Source of the DNA: Lophium mytilinum
Lineage: Eukaryota > Ascomycota > Dothideomycetes > Mytilinidiales > Mytilinidiaceae
DNA: 64,000 bases
Direction: 5' to 3'
Assembly (NCBI GenBank): GCA_010093605.1
Contig: MU004196.1
Location: 1,317,454-1,381,453 of the forward strand
Shown here: piece by piece, positions 11,350 to 22,404 of the stretch
Numbering within the stretch: position 1 is the first letter of the stretch
Layout of the letters: each line of letters starts with the position of its first letter
Translations under genes and position numbers: made by a program
The notes under the pieces: model-generated
Databases searched by the model: none
Told to the model about the DNA's origin: nothing
The model's input: the letters and a program-made list of their open reading frames with translations, nothing else

Positions 11350-12995
11350 AAGCTCTACTAGCTAGTTATACCGCGCGTACTATACCTCTATAGTATACTA
11401 ACGCGTTTATAGCTTATCTAGAATAACTAAACACGTTAGAACTTACTATTCTTAGCTATCGGCCGCTTTCTTAATTACTATAAGTATATATAGAAGTTTT
11501 ATAAGATATATATTTTCTTAAATAGCGCTAAAAAGCTATAGATAGATAATATTCTTACTAATACCTAATAGAAATAACTTAAATACCTCTATATAAACTT
11601 AGAGCTATTCTATAAAGCTATACTTATAGTAGAAGGCTAAAAGATATTACTTATAGATTATTTTATAACTTTTAACTAGCTAGTTAATAGCCTTAATACG
11701 TTAAAGAGCTAATTTATAGAGTTATTATATAATATATAATAATATACTAAGATTAATATATATTAGTATATTATTATGCATATATATTACCTAATAACGC
11801 ATAGAATAGTACTAACTATTATTTTTAGGTACCTCTTTAATTACGCTTTAATAGCATAGAATAAGGCTAATAAGTATTACCTCTTAACTAATAAGAAATT
11901 ACCTGTATACTACGCCGCTATTATCTTTAACCCTTCTCTTAAAATAAAATAGTTTAATAAGAAATAGAAGAAGTATACTATAAAGAAGAAGTATATTAAG
12001 ATTATAAATACCTTTATTAAGAAGTACTAGTAAAGTAGCTACTATAGTAGAATAGCGCATCTATATAATAGATAACCTAAACTATTACTAGAATCTAGAT
12101 CTATATTTTCTCTTTAATAACTTTAAATATATATATTTATATAAGATTATAAACGCCTTAAGGTTATATATAATAATAGTAACTATAATAATATAAGTAA
12201 TAATAATATAGCGCTAATATCTAACTTTTATAAAGAATATACTAATACTCCCCCTATATTACCTGCGTAGGTGCGCGGTATAAAGGGTAATAATAATAAG
12301 CCTTTTATAGTTAATAAGATAATTCTATAGTAGAATAATAGATATAATACCTAGCTAAATCTTACTTAATTTATACTTAATATTCTTATAGTGCTACTAA
12401 TATCTAATAACTATAAAAGGCTATTTAGTAGAGCATCTATTATACTTAAAAAATATTACTAATACCTTTAGATAGATATAGTAGAGGTAAATAAGTACCT
12501 AAGATTATTATATAGGACGCTATTAAAGGCTAACTTTAATAATATAGAGTATACTAAGTTATTTAGTATATTATATATATTAGTATAAACTCTTTATAAG
12601 ATAAAATAAGCACGTATATAGGTATTATAACGGATAGAAGCTAAGAGAGAGATAAAGGGCTATAATTAAGATAAAGATAAGGATAATATATAAGCAGAAG
12701 CTATACTAGAAGAGGTAGTAGAGTATAGTAATAAGAATAAGTTAAATAGTTAGATAAAATAGAAAGGCTAAATAAAGACTATATAAAATAGAAAGGCTAT
12801 ATAGAGTATATACTATTAAACCTTAATACTAGAAATATTAAACGCTAAACTAGTTTAGGAAACTTACTAGCTGAATTAGGTAACCCTTAGCCCTATTATG
12901 GAGCTCCTGGCGCTCTAGAAGCTCCACAGCGTTTTCTGGTGGATCGCGTGGATTAAAGAGCATATCCAGTCCAGTCCAGTCCAAGTCATTCACTG
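11350..12995 (+). mobile_element. RIP-mutated hAT transposon remnant, right end at 12995
   Basis: With stops ignored, the plus strand reads like a fungal hAT transposase. A stretch near 11910-12010 resembles the 'AAxxFNPSLKWxYFDKKW' region. Near 12390-12480 lies 'NYKRLFSRASIILKK', the counterpart of the ERLFSGA-type C-terminal dimerisation motif. The right terminus ends CACTG at 12991-12995 (CAGTG on the other strand), as hAT ends do. The last 120 bp match the left end of the small element at 49729 on the opposite strand. RIP damage stops abruptly near 12880, leaving the terminus unmutated. The left end and target-site duplication were not found. Confidence 0.75.
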
Positions 12996-13402
12996 GGTGG
13001 CGGCGGAGAGCACGGTGTAGGTTGGTCTGTCGCGATACGGTGTTAGGGGGGGGGGGGAGGGGGCAAGGTGAGGGTATGATGAGAGAAGATCGAGGAATTT
13101 ACCATACTTTCAATTCATTCATGTCTATCCTCCTATTTTCTTTGAAAGCTATTTACAGTGACAGGCTATAGGTCTGCGCACAGTGGCTCACCACTGCTTG
13201 GGGCATCCTCCAAGGATTTCCATGATCCAAGGTCAGGTCGAGTATCATGTAGTATATATTAGACTGCCCCTTGACTGATTAGCTGCTAAGCAGCCAAGCT
13301 TCCCCATACAGCGATGTCGAGTGAGTAACAGTGAAGCCAAGCAGTGATGATTCTGTGTGCCCAAACTCTTGGCCAAGTAAAGTATACTCGGTATCTTCAA
13401 AA
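12996..13402. other. Intergenic, includes a 12-G run
   Basis: Normal base composition resumes here. A G12 run lies at 13046-13057. No gene seen. It is the 3' flank of the next minus-strand gene. Confidence 0.5.
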
Positions 13403-14617
13403 TTAAGAGTCGAAGAGTGATTCTCCTATTTTCGAATCAACCTCGGCAATATAAGCCCTAGTTTCCGTTTCCCACATGTCGACAACCACCCTCAGCCGCT
13501 TTCCAATCTCTTTGTACTCCCCGTTCTGTTCCCACAAAGCCCATCTCTCATCTGAGAACCAGCTGGCGATCCACTCCAGGGGAATGCAATCATGCACAAA
13601 CCTTTTCCCCTGTGCGCTCGCGGGCTGGTAAGATCCTAAGAACTTCGCCTCCTTCCCATCGACCATCAGCGTATCTTCCTTCACAGGTGGCAGATCGCGG
13701 ACTTCTTGATAGTGCAGAGCCCTGAGTTTCTCCATTGGGTACCAAGCATCAGTTCTGCCCCCAAACATAAACCGTTCCCAGGCGAACCCCATCTCTTGTC
13801 GGTGCCCAGCGCTCGAGATGCTCTCCTTGTTGTACCAGGGCTCTTCCTTCCATGTGGGATGTGTTGAAAAGCAGAACGCATGAACTGTCTCGTGGATCAA
13901 GGTTACTGCAAAGCAAAACAGCACCCGCAGCCTTTTCCGACGGGTGGCATTAGAATACCTGCTTGCGAAGAACTCGTGATAGTGGGCGTTTAATGTTATG
14001 GTGGGATGAGGCTTGCCATTCTCTACCGGAGGCCAGGCATCTTCGGAGAATGGGATCCCAGTGGTCTCTACACTCCTCTCGCGTTCCCGGAAGGTTGCGC
14101 CGCATAGGCCCTCGAGGGAGGTATTGGTTGGATTTTCCTCCATGAACGCCAGAGAAATGTTTTCAGATAGTCCCGAGAACGCTTCTCGAACACGGTCGAC
14201 AGCTTCAGGGCATAGTTCATTGCTGGAGATTTCAAGGTAGTCAAGGTTTTCGTCGTTTTCATGGACTTGCACTCGCTTGCCGAAGAGAACGTGCGGCCAG
14301 TATGGCAATATAGCAGCCTCGCTGGTGATAAAGCGGCTGGCTAGCTGCAGGGCTGGGGTCATACGCTCATAGACCTCCTCAAAGTTGTCCACTGACGCAG
14401 TTACCCAGCGGGACTTCTGGAACAAGTGATGGATATCGTTGCTCAGAGACGGCTTGGGAAGCCCTTGAGTTGCAAGACAGCCAGCAGCCTCTAAGTGTGG
14501 ACGAACGTCTTTGTATAGTTTTAAGACGCTCGGGTATCTCTCTTGGGGATCGGAGGGATGTGGGATCGAGTTGTTCGCGGGATCGATGGAGTGCGCAGCG
14601 GGATTGGAGGAGGCCAT
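13403..14617 (-). CDS. Putative zincin-like metallopeptidase-type protein (HExxH), paralogue of the gene at 40949-42157
   Basis: Single exon, 404 residues, ATG at 14617, TAA at 13403. I do not recognise a named family. Around residues 240-248 is 'LIHETVHAF', an HExxH motif inside a hydrophobic helix as in zincin metallopeptidases, where the two His bind zinc and Glu is catalytic. About 30 residues later comes 'QEMGFAWERFMFGG', whose acidic residues could supply the third ligand. The protein at 40949-42157 has the same layout ('LVHEVAHAF', then 'QELGWTWERYMFGG') and a similar N-terminus ('GLPxPSLxNxIHxLFxxSRWVT'), so both belong to one family. No signal peptide or membrane segment is visible, so it is probably intracellular. 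It is the first gene beyond the RIP block yet has normal codons. Peptidase activity is inferred from the motif only. Confidence 0.8.
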   Translation of the reverse strand: MASSNPAAHSIDPANNSIPHPSDPQERYPSVLKLYKDVRPHLEAAGCLATQGLPKPSLSNDIHHLFQKSRWVTASVDNFEEVYERMTPALQLASRFITSEAAILPYWPHVLFGKRVQVHENDENLDYLEISSNELCPEAVDRVREAFSGLSENISLAFMEENPTNTSLEGLCGATFRERERSVETTGIPFSEDAWPPVENGKPHPTITLNAHYHEFFASRYSNATRRKRLRVLFCFAVTLIHETVHAFCFSTHPTWKEEPWYNKESISSAGHRQEMGFAWERFMFGGRTDAWYPMEKLRALHYQEVRDLPPVKEDTLMVDGKEAKFLGSYQPASAQGKRFVHDCIPLEWIASWFSDERWALWEQNGEYKEIGKRLRVVVDMWETETRAYIAEVDSKIGESLFDS

Positions 14618-16209
14618 CGCGGGTTTCGTGGAGCTAATAGCTGCGCACTATACAGACGATTCCATTGCGAGATGGCTGCGCTGCACACTGTTTTGCGACA
14701 GCTAACCTGAAAGAGGCAAATTACGAGGGACTTGCGCGTAATGGTGATTTTAGCGTTCCGAATTAGGAGTAGATTAAATTAGAATCGGGCTAGACCCGCG
14801 AGCGATAACACGAAGCGAGGGAAGGCACTATAGGTACCTCTCGACGCTTGCGCAACCCAGCATATCTTCGCGGAATGATTACAAAGTAAGTATCATGCCA
14901 TTTTCTCTTTAATCTTCACAGTTTCAAGTTTTATCTCACGGGGCTGCTCTTGGTGCCCTCAGCATTTCTACTATGGACCGGGTCGGGGTTCAGATATCTG
15001 CTTAAATCCTCCTCCATATCATCCTCGGCCGCCAGCTGATATGCTTTACTAGATCCTAACCCTATGCATACAGCCATCGCACCACTCCAGGCCCTCGCTT
15101 GCTCGCTCGACACCACTGTACGGAGCGCCCTGTATACCGCAACTTCGTTCTGCCAAAGGGACGGCTGATTCCCACCGTACTGACCACCAAACGTATCCAG
15201 AGTTCAGATATCTGCTTTAATCCTCCTCCATATCATCCTCGCCCGCCAGCTAATATACTTTACCAAATCCTAACCCTATGCACACAGCCATCGCACCACT
15301 CCAGACCCTCGCTTGCTCGATCGACAGCACGTACGGAGTGCCCTGCATACCACAACTCGGTTCTGTCAAAAGGCAGCCTGGTCTGCTGTAATGTTCCTCC
15401 ACACCATCCTCGCCCGCAAATTAACACACTCTACTTTATTCCAACCCCACGCACACAGCCATCCCACCACTCCTACCCTATTCCTGATCGCTCCACACCG
15501 CCGTCCAGAGCACCCCACCTACCCCAACCTAGTCCTGTCAAAACGTAGCCCAATTCCAACCCGATCGACCATTCCCCCCATCTACAGCTTCAACGTCTAC
15601 AATACCCCTTCAAAACCACCTCCCCCATTCCAGTCCACCCGCCAAACCCACCAAGAACCAACGCGCGAATCACATCCCCTGGTCGCTCGCTTATGTTTTA
15701 GGCCCCGTAAGCGCCTCGGGTCTTTCGTTTAGTCTTAGCGTGGTCTGGAACCCAGTGCGCCGGCGGGCTGGGTTCGCGCGCCGGGGGATGTCGGAAGCTG
15801 GGGGGCGTGAGTTGGTGGTGGGGCACGGTTAGTGAGGCTGTGGGTTCGGACGCCGTGGATTGGTGGAGCGAGGTGTGGGAGTTGGTTAGAGGGCGTGGAT
15901 TGGAGCTGGGTGAGAGTGCGGGTGGGGGTAGAGGTGTGGTCGTGAGACGCCCCGGGGCTCACGAGAGGATCTTTTTGAGGATGTAGAGAGCGGGAGCCTA
16001 TGTATTAGGCTGTGAGGTATGAGGCTCAGGTAAATAGCAGGGAATATGTCACAACAGATGAATTAAGGTATATGTAGTCTTCTACCCTCCCGCCATCACC
16101 GACTAATCGAGTTGAGACAACGAAGTCGGATCAATCTTTCCCCATCATACACAGGCCACGCCTACAACTCGCAACCCCTTCCACCCACCGCCAACACTTG
16201 AACCACATT
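14618..16209. other. Intergenic with a tandem repeat, no convincing gene
   Basis: Several frames stay open here because the DNA is repetitive and C-rich, but they have no domain and overlap the repeat at 14990-15560. The region 15735-15960 is G/T-rich on the plus strand. I see no gene. It holds the promoter of the upstream zincin-like gene and the 3' flank of the phosphate transporter. Confidence 0.5.
14985..15560. repeat. Degenerate tandem repeat, about 170-214 bp units, nearly three copies
   Basis: The segment starting CAGATATCTGCTT at 14991 recurs at 15205. The following block (TCCTCCATATCATCCTCG..., then CACACAGCCATCGCACCACT..., then a GTCGACAGCAC-like and CTGTCAAA segment) appears three times, near 15006, 15224 and 15394. 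Spacing is about 214 and 170 bp, with rising divergence. Confidence 0.65.
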
Positions 16210-18087
16210 CTAAACCACATTCTTCTCCGCCGCCACCCCATCACTCTCACTCCCCCCTGCCTTCCCCACCGGCACCGCATGCTCCTCCCCCGTAATACTC
16301 TCATCCCCCATATCATACTCGCCCGCCAGCTTCTCCAGCGTAATCCGCTTCGTCTCCGGCGTCAGCAGCGTCGTGAAAATCCCCAAAAACATAAACAGCG
16401 AATAAATCTGCATCACATGATTCTGCCACGGATTCGCATTCGTCTTCGTCGCGCCTCGTGTCCTGAGCGGCGCAATCGCCGCTTGAGCAATAATACTGCC
16501 GATCTTGCCGCTCGCCGCCGAGATGCCGTGCGAGGTAGAGCGGTAGCGGGTTGGGAAGCACTCGCCGGGGGTGATGAAGGTGGTGGCGTTGGGGCCCCAG
16601 TTGAAGAAGAGCTGGACGAGCACGTACAGGGCCAGCATGGCGTGGCCGGACAGGTGGTGGTACGCGAAGCCCCATACGATGAACAGCACTGTGAGGATGC
16701 AGAAGCCGGCGAGCTGGATGGGCTTGCGGCCGATGGTGTCGACGGTTGCGACGGTGAGCCAGTAGCCCGGGATCGCGCCGGCGCAGGTCAGAATGGCGTT
16801 GCCGGCGGCGAGGTTGTAGAGGGTACGGTAGACGGTTTTGCCTTTGGCGTAGCCGATGGCGGTGAGCACGGTGGAGGAGTTGAGGCCGAGACCCTAAAAG
16901 ATGGTTAGGAGGGTTGATTAAAGAGGGAGGGGAGGGGTGGGGCTTACGTAGAAGGCGACGTCGAGCATGAACCAGGAACCTGCGGTGCCGAGGAGGATGC
17001 GGCCGTTCTTCCATTTGCCGTAGAACTTGATGAAATCGGTCCAGCTGGCTTTGGGGACCTCGAGCGCACCGGCGACGGAAGCACGGCGGGTTGTGGCTTG
17101 GGTGATCTCGTCGGGGTGGCCCTGGGACTTGCCGGAGAGGTAGGCTTTGGCATCCTCGTTGGCCTTTTCAACATCGCGAGCGACGTCGAAGGTGTAGCGG
17201 GGAGTCTCGGGGATGGTGAGACGGTAGTAGAGGGCGATAGTAGCGGGGACGACGCCCAGGCCTGGAAATTGTCAGATGGGGAGGTTTAGTAGTGGACCTG
17301 GGTAAACTTACCGATAAGCGCACGCCACATCTTGTCAACAGCAAGAGCACAGACGGAGCCTGGGGAGCAGGTCGCGTAGGAGCTGGCAGACTCGAGGGAG
17401 CCCTTGAAGCCGGCGACGAGACACAGCATGACTAGGGCACCACCGAGCTGGCCGAAACCCTGCATGGCGAAGACGGAGCCCATCATGGCACCACGCCACT
17501 TGGTGGTCGCGAATTCAGAGGTGATGATGGAAGAAAGGGGGTAGTCGCCGCCGATGCCTTCAGAAAGTCAGTTCTATGGTTAAGGAAGAATTGGAGATAA
17601 GTTGCGTACCCATGCCCATAAGGACTCGCCAGAAGATGATAGTACCGACGATGGAAGCACCAGGTCCGGAGCCGCAGAGAGCCTGGGCGATGGTTGCGAA
17701 GATAATGAGAATCAGCTCAAGACCGTACATCTTCTTACGTCCGACAACATCAGCGAGCGCACCGAATCCAAGTTGGCCGATGACGGTTCCGGCGGAGGTG
17801 GAGACCTTGATGGCAGTGTCCTGGGGTGTGAAGAGAACGCCCTTGTTGTCGTGCTTGTACACAATACCCAACATGATGGTCAGGAGCGAAACGCAGAAGA
17901 TGTCGTAGGAATCAGTGAAGAAACCCGTGCCGGCCACGAGACAGGCGCGGATATGGTACCAGCCAAAAGGCGCCTTGTCGATCTCGGCGAGGGCGAGCCG
18001 ACGACGCTCGTTGGGGTCCTCAACATCAGCGAAGTCGTTGTGGAAGTTGTGGAAAGCGGCATTGCCGCCAGCTGTTTTGGCTACCAT
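16210..18087 (-). CDS. PHO84: High-affinity H+/inorganic phosphate symporter, Pho84/PHO-5 type (MFS)
   Basis: Four exons on the minus strand: 18087-17610, 17557-17312, 17261-16948, 16893-16210. Introns are 52, 50 and 54 bp with GT-AG ends, and the spliced product is 573 residues, close to yeast Pho84 (587). The hallmark 'GIGGDYPLSSIITSEFA' is formed across the first splice junction. The start 'MVAKTAGGN' is chosen because the region further upstream in frame lacks an ATG. N-terminal helices include 'TGFFTDSYDIFCVSLL', and the sugar/phosphate-porter style loop 'GALADVVGRKKMYG' follows. The C-terminal half shows 'TVDTIGRKPIQLAGF'. It should lie in the plasma membrane and import phosphate with protons. 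Three CACGTG sites 1.4-1.9 kb upstream would fit control by the Pho4/NUC-1 regulator, which is an inference. Confidence 0.92.
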
Positions 18088-20493
18088 TGTTGCAGAAGCT
18101 GAAGGAATTTGCTTCTGGGAGAGGGATTGTCGTGTGCGTGAGCTGCTGGAGCAACAGCCCCGGCGGGACACACAGCACTATATACAGGCTGCAGGTTGAC
18201 CCCTTGGCAGCTCCAAACGCGACTGAGCAATGAGAGGCGCGCATTCTGGGTCGTGGCCTGTCGAGCGGGCCTGCCGAGAGCAGGGCAGGGTAGCGGTGGC
18301 ATGCCTGAGGGTGGATCGGCTGTTTGGAGGCGTGCCAGGGCGGATTTGCTGCATCTTCAGTTCGGGGCTGGCTCGAAGCAGCAGGCAGTCGAAAAAGTGC
18401 CATGTTGAGATGTCGTTGCATTGGGCCAATCACAGCGCGCGAGGTGCCCACGTTCTGAGCTAAGGAGACGACAACCCACAGGGCTGGCCCGGCACCCTTC
18501 ATTCTCTGCACCCCTCACTGGCTGCACCACAAACACCACGAAGGGCCCCATTCGAACATCCCAGGAATCTGCCCGTATCGCGAGCGAGGCCGATTCCAAA
18601 TGCGCGTGCTGGAAGCCCTGGCGCTTCTGGTCAGCTTCCAGAAGGTCGCCTGGACGCTGCAGGCCTCAACTGCTGGAACACCACCAAGCATCCCCCTTGC
18701 ACCCATCATCGTTTCATCACGAAAGCCGCGGAGACACGAAGCTATCAGGACCCTCTATCGCGATGATGCGTCTTGAGATGCCACGGAGACGTTTGAGGGG
18801 CCCGGCCACCCGGCTATGGCCCATGGGCTAGCTATCTCGGCCGTCTTCGCACTACAAGACTAACAACGAAGCGCCAGCTGGAAAGCACACCACGCCGTAC
18901 TATTGGATGAATGTGGCGACCCAGGCTGCTGGATCGACGTGCCCAGAAATGACATCTTGGTATGCCCAGATGTGGAGCCAGCATCACTCGACGGCGAAAG
19001 AATCCGAGCATTCGCATTACACCACGCAACCACGCCCCCTGCTACTAGCCGATCCACCCGAGCTGATGTGTCGTACCCTCGCATTGTGCTGCTAGAGGCG
19101 GGTGCGGTTTCAAATCCATTGCCGCGACGTGGGGCGGCTTCGTGAAGCCTTCGCAATGCTTCTTGTCGCCGTTGTCTTCGAAGAAATTGCGAACGACGTC
19201 GAGACAAGCTCCCACAAGACGCTGTCCAAGAGTCCGAAGGGTGACAAGAAATGCCCAAGACCGCGGAGAGAGGTCTTGTGTCAACAGCTGCCGCGGCAGC
19301 GTCTAGGCAATGAAGCATCGCCGGCCAAGGTCTCCCCCACCACGGAAGGTAGACAGAAAAAGCAACCCGGCTTCTAGAAGCCATCGCCAAGCTAAGCGCC
19401 TAGCTCCTTCTTCGCAGCTCTGGGTGTCAGATTATTGTACCCATAGAAATCTCACGGTCGCACACGTGCTCGTATTGACCAATCATCACCTAGCAACTTC
19501 CTCGCAATCCGGCGACAACCTTTTTCTCCGACCGAACCAAAGAGTCTGTTAGCCGTAGCAAATTGCAAATTGCGAGCGATTAAAACTCTGCTGTTGTCGT
19601 GCGCCGTTGGCGGAAGACTGAGAAAAGGGTCCACAATGGATTAACACAAGTACCACGTGACACGACCCGCCAACCGGATCTCTTCAATACCCACTCCTCG
19701 GACCGTCGCGTACTCGCATTAGGCGGTTTTTTTTTTCGCATGAAGGGTACTTTTTACTAAAACATTGTCCAACTGCTAGTTCCCTGAACCAACGCTCATC
19801 CAGCATGGAGCACCAAATACTGCTTTGCTTACCCTGAAATCTACCCTGTACGACTGACAGCCTCTTCACTTTAAGATCCAACATCTCCGAGTTACCGTCG
19901 CTGGTGTATAGTTAGATGTCACAGCAATCAACGAATGACTCGCGACGGAGGACCACGGTCACGTGCTATGGACCGTTTGCATGAACGTCGATTCCTTCGC
20001 CTTCTTGACTCTCTTTCTCTTTCCCGACGATCAAGAACACTCATATGGGACGCAGATGATTAATATTAAACATGATTTTCTCGTAATTGTGCGACGTCAA
20101 CTCTTTAGTGCCGAGAATAACTTCTAGAACTGATCTTCTCACAGAAAAAGGTATATAGTTCAGGAGAGTTTTTCCCCACCGCTCTACTCTAGGTCTTCGA
20201 TATCCCCCTTTATTTCTGTTCTATTGAGACCTTATCCGTTTGTCGCTGTGTCTGAGGCGAACAGAAAGCACAATCCGGAGACCCTAGCCGGAAAGGCAGC
20301 GCGAGCAGAAGATTTTCATAACTCAGGTGTCCACACCCATCGCTAATCAGATGATCCTCTCGAGTCCCATCCTTAAGCCCGTCAAAGCAAAACCCCAGCG
20401 CGTCCTCTTAATAAACGCTGATTTAATCTGTAGGAATAGCCAGAGGAATACCCTCCAGCTCACCGCACTCTCCTCCGACACCCAAACAATTCC
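18088..20493. other. 2.4 kb intergenic region, no convincing gene
   Basis: GC-rich between 18200 and 19400, so several frames stay open on both strands, but none begins with a good ATG context and carries a domain. It separates the phosphate transporter promoter from the 3' end of the monooxygenase gene, so regulatory sites here should belong to the transporter. Confidence 0.5.
19463..19965. promoter_or_regulatory. Three CACGTG E-boxes upstream of the phosphate transporter
   Basis: CACGTG occurs at 19463-19468, 19654-19659 and 19960-19965. The only promoter this gap can serve is that of the phosphate symporter, since the other neighbour ends here. CACGTG is the core site of Pho4 in yeast and of its Neurospora counterpart NUC-1. 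The distance of 1.4-1.9 kb to the ATG is long, so function is uncertain. Confidence 0.35.
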
Positions 20494-22404
20494 TCAAATC
20501 CGCACCTCAACCCCCCTCATCCCCCCCTCCCCCCGCCACCCCTCCACCACCCCCATAAAATCCTCAATCCCATGCCCCCACAGCCCCGACCGCGCCATCA
20601 GCATCTGCGCCTCGGGCGGCGCCCCATCAATCCCCCCCTCGACATTGAAATAACTCGGCGTACACCCCGCGAGCGCCGCCATCGGCGGCGACCGCATCAG
20701 CACCTGCATGCCCCAATCCTGCGCCGCGGCTGCCGTCGGCGCTACCGCAAACGGCCGGCCGCCGGCTTTCCGCTTCGCCTGCGCGAGGATGTACGCCGAG
20801 TGCTTGGCGAGCGCGTCGACGTTGAAGAGGTAGTTCGGGGAATTCGACGCCTGCCAGGGCCCGGAGAGGAAGAGGTTGGGGAAATTAGCGTCGAGGGCGC
20901 CGTGGAGGGTTGAGGGGCCCTCGCTCGCCCACTTGTCGTGCATCGAGACGCCGGCGCGGCCGAGGATAGAGGTGTTGGCTTTTTGGGCGGGGGAGCCGGT
21001 GAAGGGGGCGCGGAAGCCGGTGGCGAAGATGAGGATGTCGACGGGGTAAGACTCGGTGGTAGTGGCGATGGAGTCCTTGGTGAGGTGGTCGAGGCCCGCG
21101 CCGTCGGTGTCGACGAGGGTGACGTTGGGGCGGTTGAAGGTGGGGAGGTATTCGTCGTGGAAGGCGGGACGTTTGCACCAGGTTGGGTACCAGGCTTGGA
21201 GTTGCTTTGCGGTGGTGGGATCGCTGACGACGTCTTCTACGCGCTTGCGGATGCGTGACTGGCGGGGGAGGTCGAGGGTGTGGAGTTTTTGCATGTAGGC
21301 GGGGAGCTCTTCCATCGTTTTGGGGCCGGCGGCGTTGCCGGCGATGGCTACCATGCCTACGGCACTGGTCCATTGGTCGTCTACTAGGTTGATGGGAGGC
21401 TGTTTCTCGGTCGTGAAGTGCTGGTGGAAGTTTTTCAGGCGCTCTCGCTGCCATCCCGCGGACGTAGCCACTTCCTTGTGAAACCACTCCGGGTCCGTCT
21501 CCCGCTGATCACGCTGGTCGACCGCCGCTGGCGTGCGCTGAACGACGTATAGATGCTTCGCCCAGCGCGCAAGATGAGGCACGATTTGGACGGCTGTAGC
21601 GCCCGTGCCTACAATAGCCACCCGCTTCCCTTCCAGCTTCGTGAGAGACGGGTCCTCGGGGGAACCACCAGTGATGCCGTAATCCCAACGCGACGAGTGG
21701 AAAACCTCCCCCTCATAATCCAGCAACCCCGGGACTCCAGGCAGCTTCGGCCAGCTCAGCACGCCATTAACCGTCGCCACAAACGGCGCTCTCACACGCA
21801 GCGTCTCCGCCTGCTCCCCCTTCCGCTGCTGCACCAGCTCCACCTCCCACTCCTTCGCCCCCTCATCCCACACCAACTCCTCCGCTTTCGTCTGGAACAC
21901 CGCGCTGTCCGCAACCCCCCATTTCCGCGCAACCAGCTCCGCATACTCCCGGATCTCCTCCCCTGACGAATAGCGCTGCCGCGGCACATACCCCGTCTCC
22001 TCCAGCAGCGGCAGGTAGCAGTAGCTCTCGATGTCGCACGAAAGCCCCGGGTAGCGGTTCCAGTACCACGTCCCGCCGAAGCCCCCCGCGCGCTCCACGA
22101 TGCGGATGTCCTCGGGCCGCACGCCGGCTTCGATCATGCGCACGGCGTACAGCAGGCCGCCGAAGCCGGCGCCGAGGATGAGGACTTCGCAGCGGTTGGT
22201 AGGGAACTGCGAGCGGGCGGTTTTGACGGGCGCGGCGGTGGAGACCCAGGGGTCGTCGAGGAAGGAGGCGTGTTTTGTGGAGAGGGAGATGTCGATGAAT
22301 TGGCTGTCCCCTTCGGGGCGGAGGCGTTTGGTGCGCTCGGCGCTGTAGCGGTTTGAGGTTTGGAGGGCGGCGAGGGCTGGGGTGGTGTCGTCTTGGTAGT
22401 CCAT
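20494..22404 (-). CDS. Baeyer-Villiger-type flavin monooxygenase
   Basis: Single exon, 636 residues, ATG at 22404. Near residues 75-85 is the FAD-binding 'ILGAGFGG', followed by 'FGGTWYWNRYPGLSCDIESYCY', typical of class B flavoprotein monooxygenases. Near 230-240 is 'YEGEVFHSSRWD', which fits the Baeyer-Villiger fingerprint FxGxxxHxxxW(P/D) with Tyr for the first Phe. Near 265 'VAIVGTGATAVQIVP' is the NADPH-binding Rossmann motif. Length fits the longer subgroup with an N-terminal extension (ketone and steroid monooxygenases). Such enzymes use NADPH and O2 to insert oxygen next to a carbonyl, giving esters or lactones. It lies 1.3 kb from a rhodopsin-family gene and 3 kb from an NRPS-like gene, so it may tailor that product. 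The substrate cannot be read from the sequence. Confidence 0.9.
   Translation of the reverse strand: MDYQDDTTPALAALQTSNRYSAERTKRLRPEGDSQFIDISLSTKHASFLDDPWVSTAAPVKTARSQFPTNRCEVLILGAGFGGLLYAVRMIEAGVRPEDIRIVERAGGFGGTWYWNRYPGLSCDIESYCYLPLLEETGYVPRQRYSSGEEIREYAELVARKWGVADSAVFQTKAEELVWDEGAKEWEVELVQQRKGEQAETLRVRAPFVATVNGVLSWPKLPGVPGLLDYEGEVFHSSRWDYGITGGSPEDPSLTKLEGKRVAIVGTGATAVQIVPHLARWAKHLYVVQRTPAAVDQRDQRETDPEWFHKEVATSAGWQRERLKNFHQHFTTEKQPPINLVDDQWTSAVGMVAIAGNAAGPKTMEELPAYMQKLHTLDLPRQSRIRKRVEDVVSDPTTAKQLQAWYPTWCKRPAFHDEYLPTFNRPNVTLVDTDGAGLDHLTKDSIATTTESYPVDILIFATGFRAPFTGSPAQKANTSILGRAGVSMHDKWASEGPSTLHGALDANFPNLFLSGPWQASNSPNYLFNVDALAKHSAYILAQAKRKAGGRPFAVAPTAAAAQDWGMQVLMRSPPMAALAGCTPSYFNVEGGIDGAPPEAQMLMARSGLWGHGIEDFMGVVEGWRGEGGMRGVEVRI

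Noticed and set aside
15099-15732. Two overlapping open frames on the plus strand
   Set aside because: They coincide with a non-coding tandem repeat in a C-rich stretch; frames are kept open by repetition.
18860-19390. Open frame of about 175 codons on the minus strand
   Set aside because: No domain, odd composition, and competing open frames on the other strand in GC-rich DNA.
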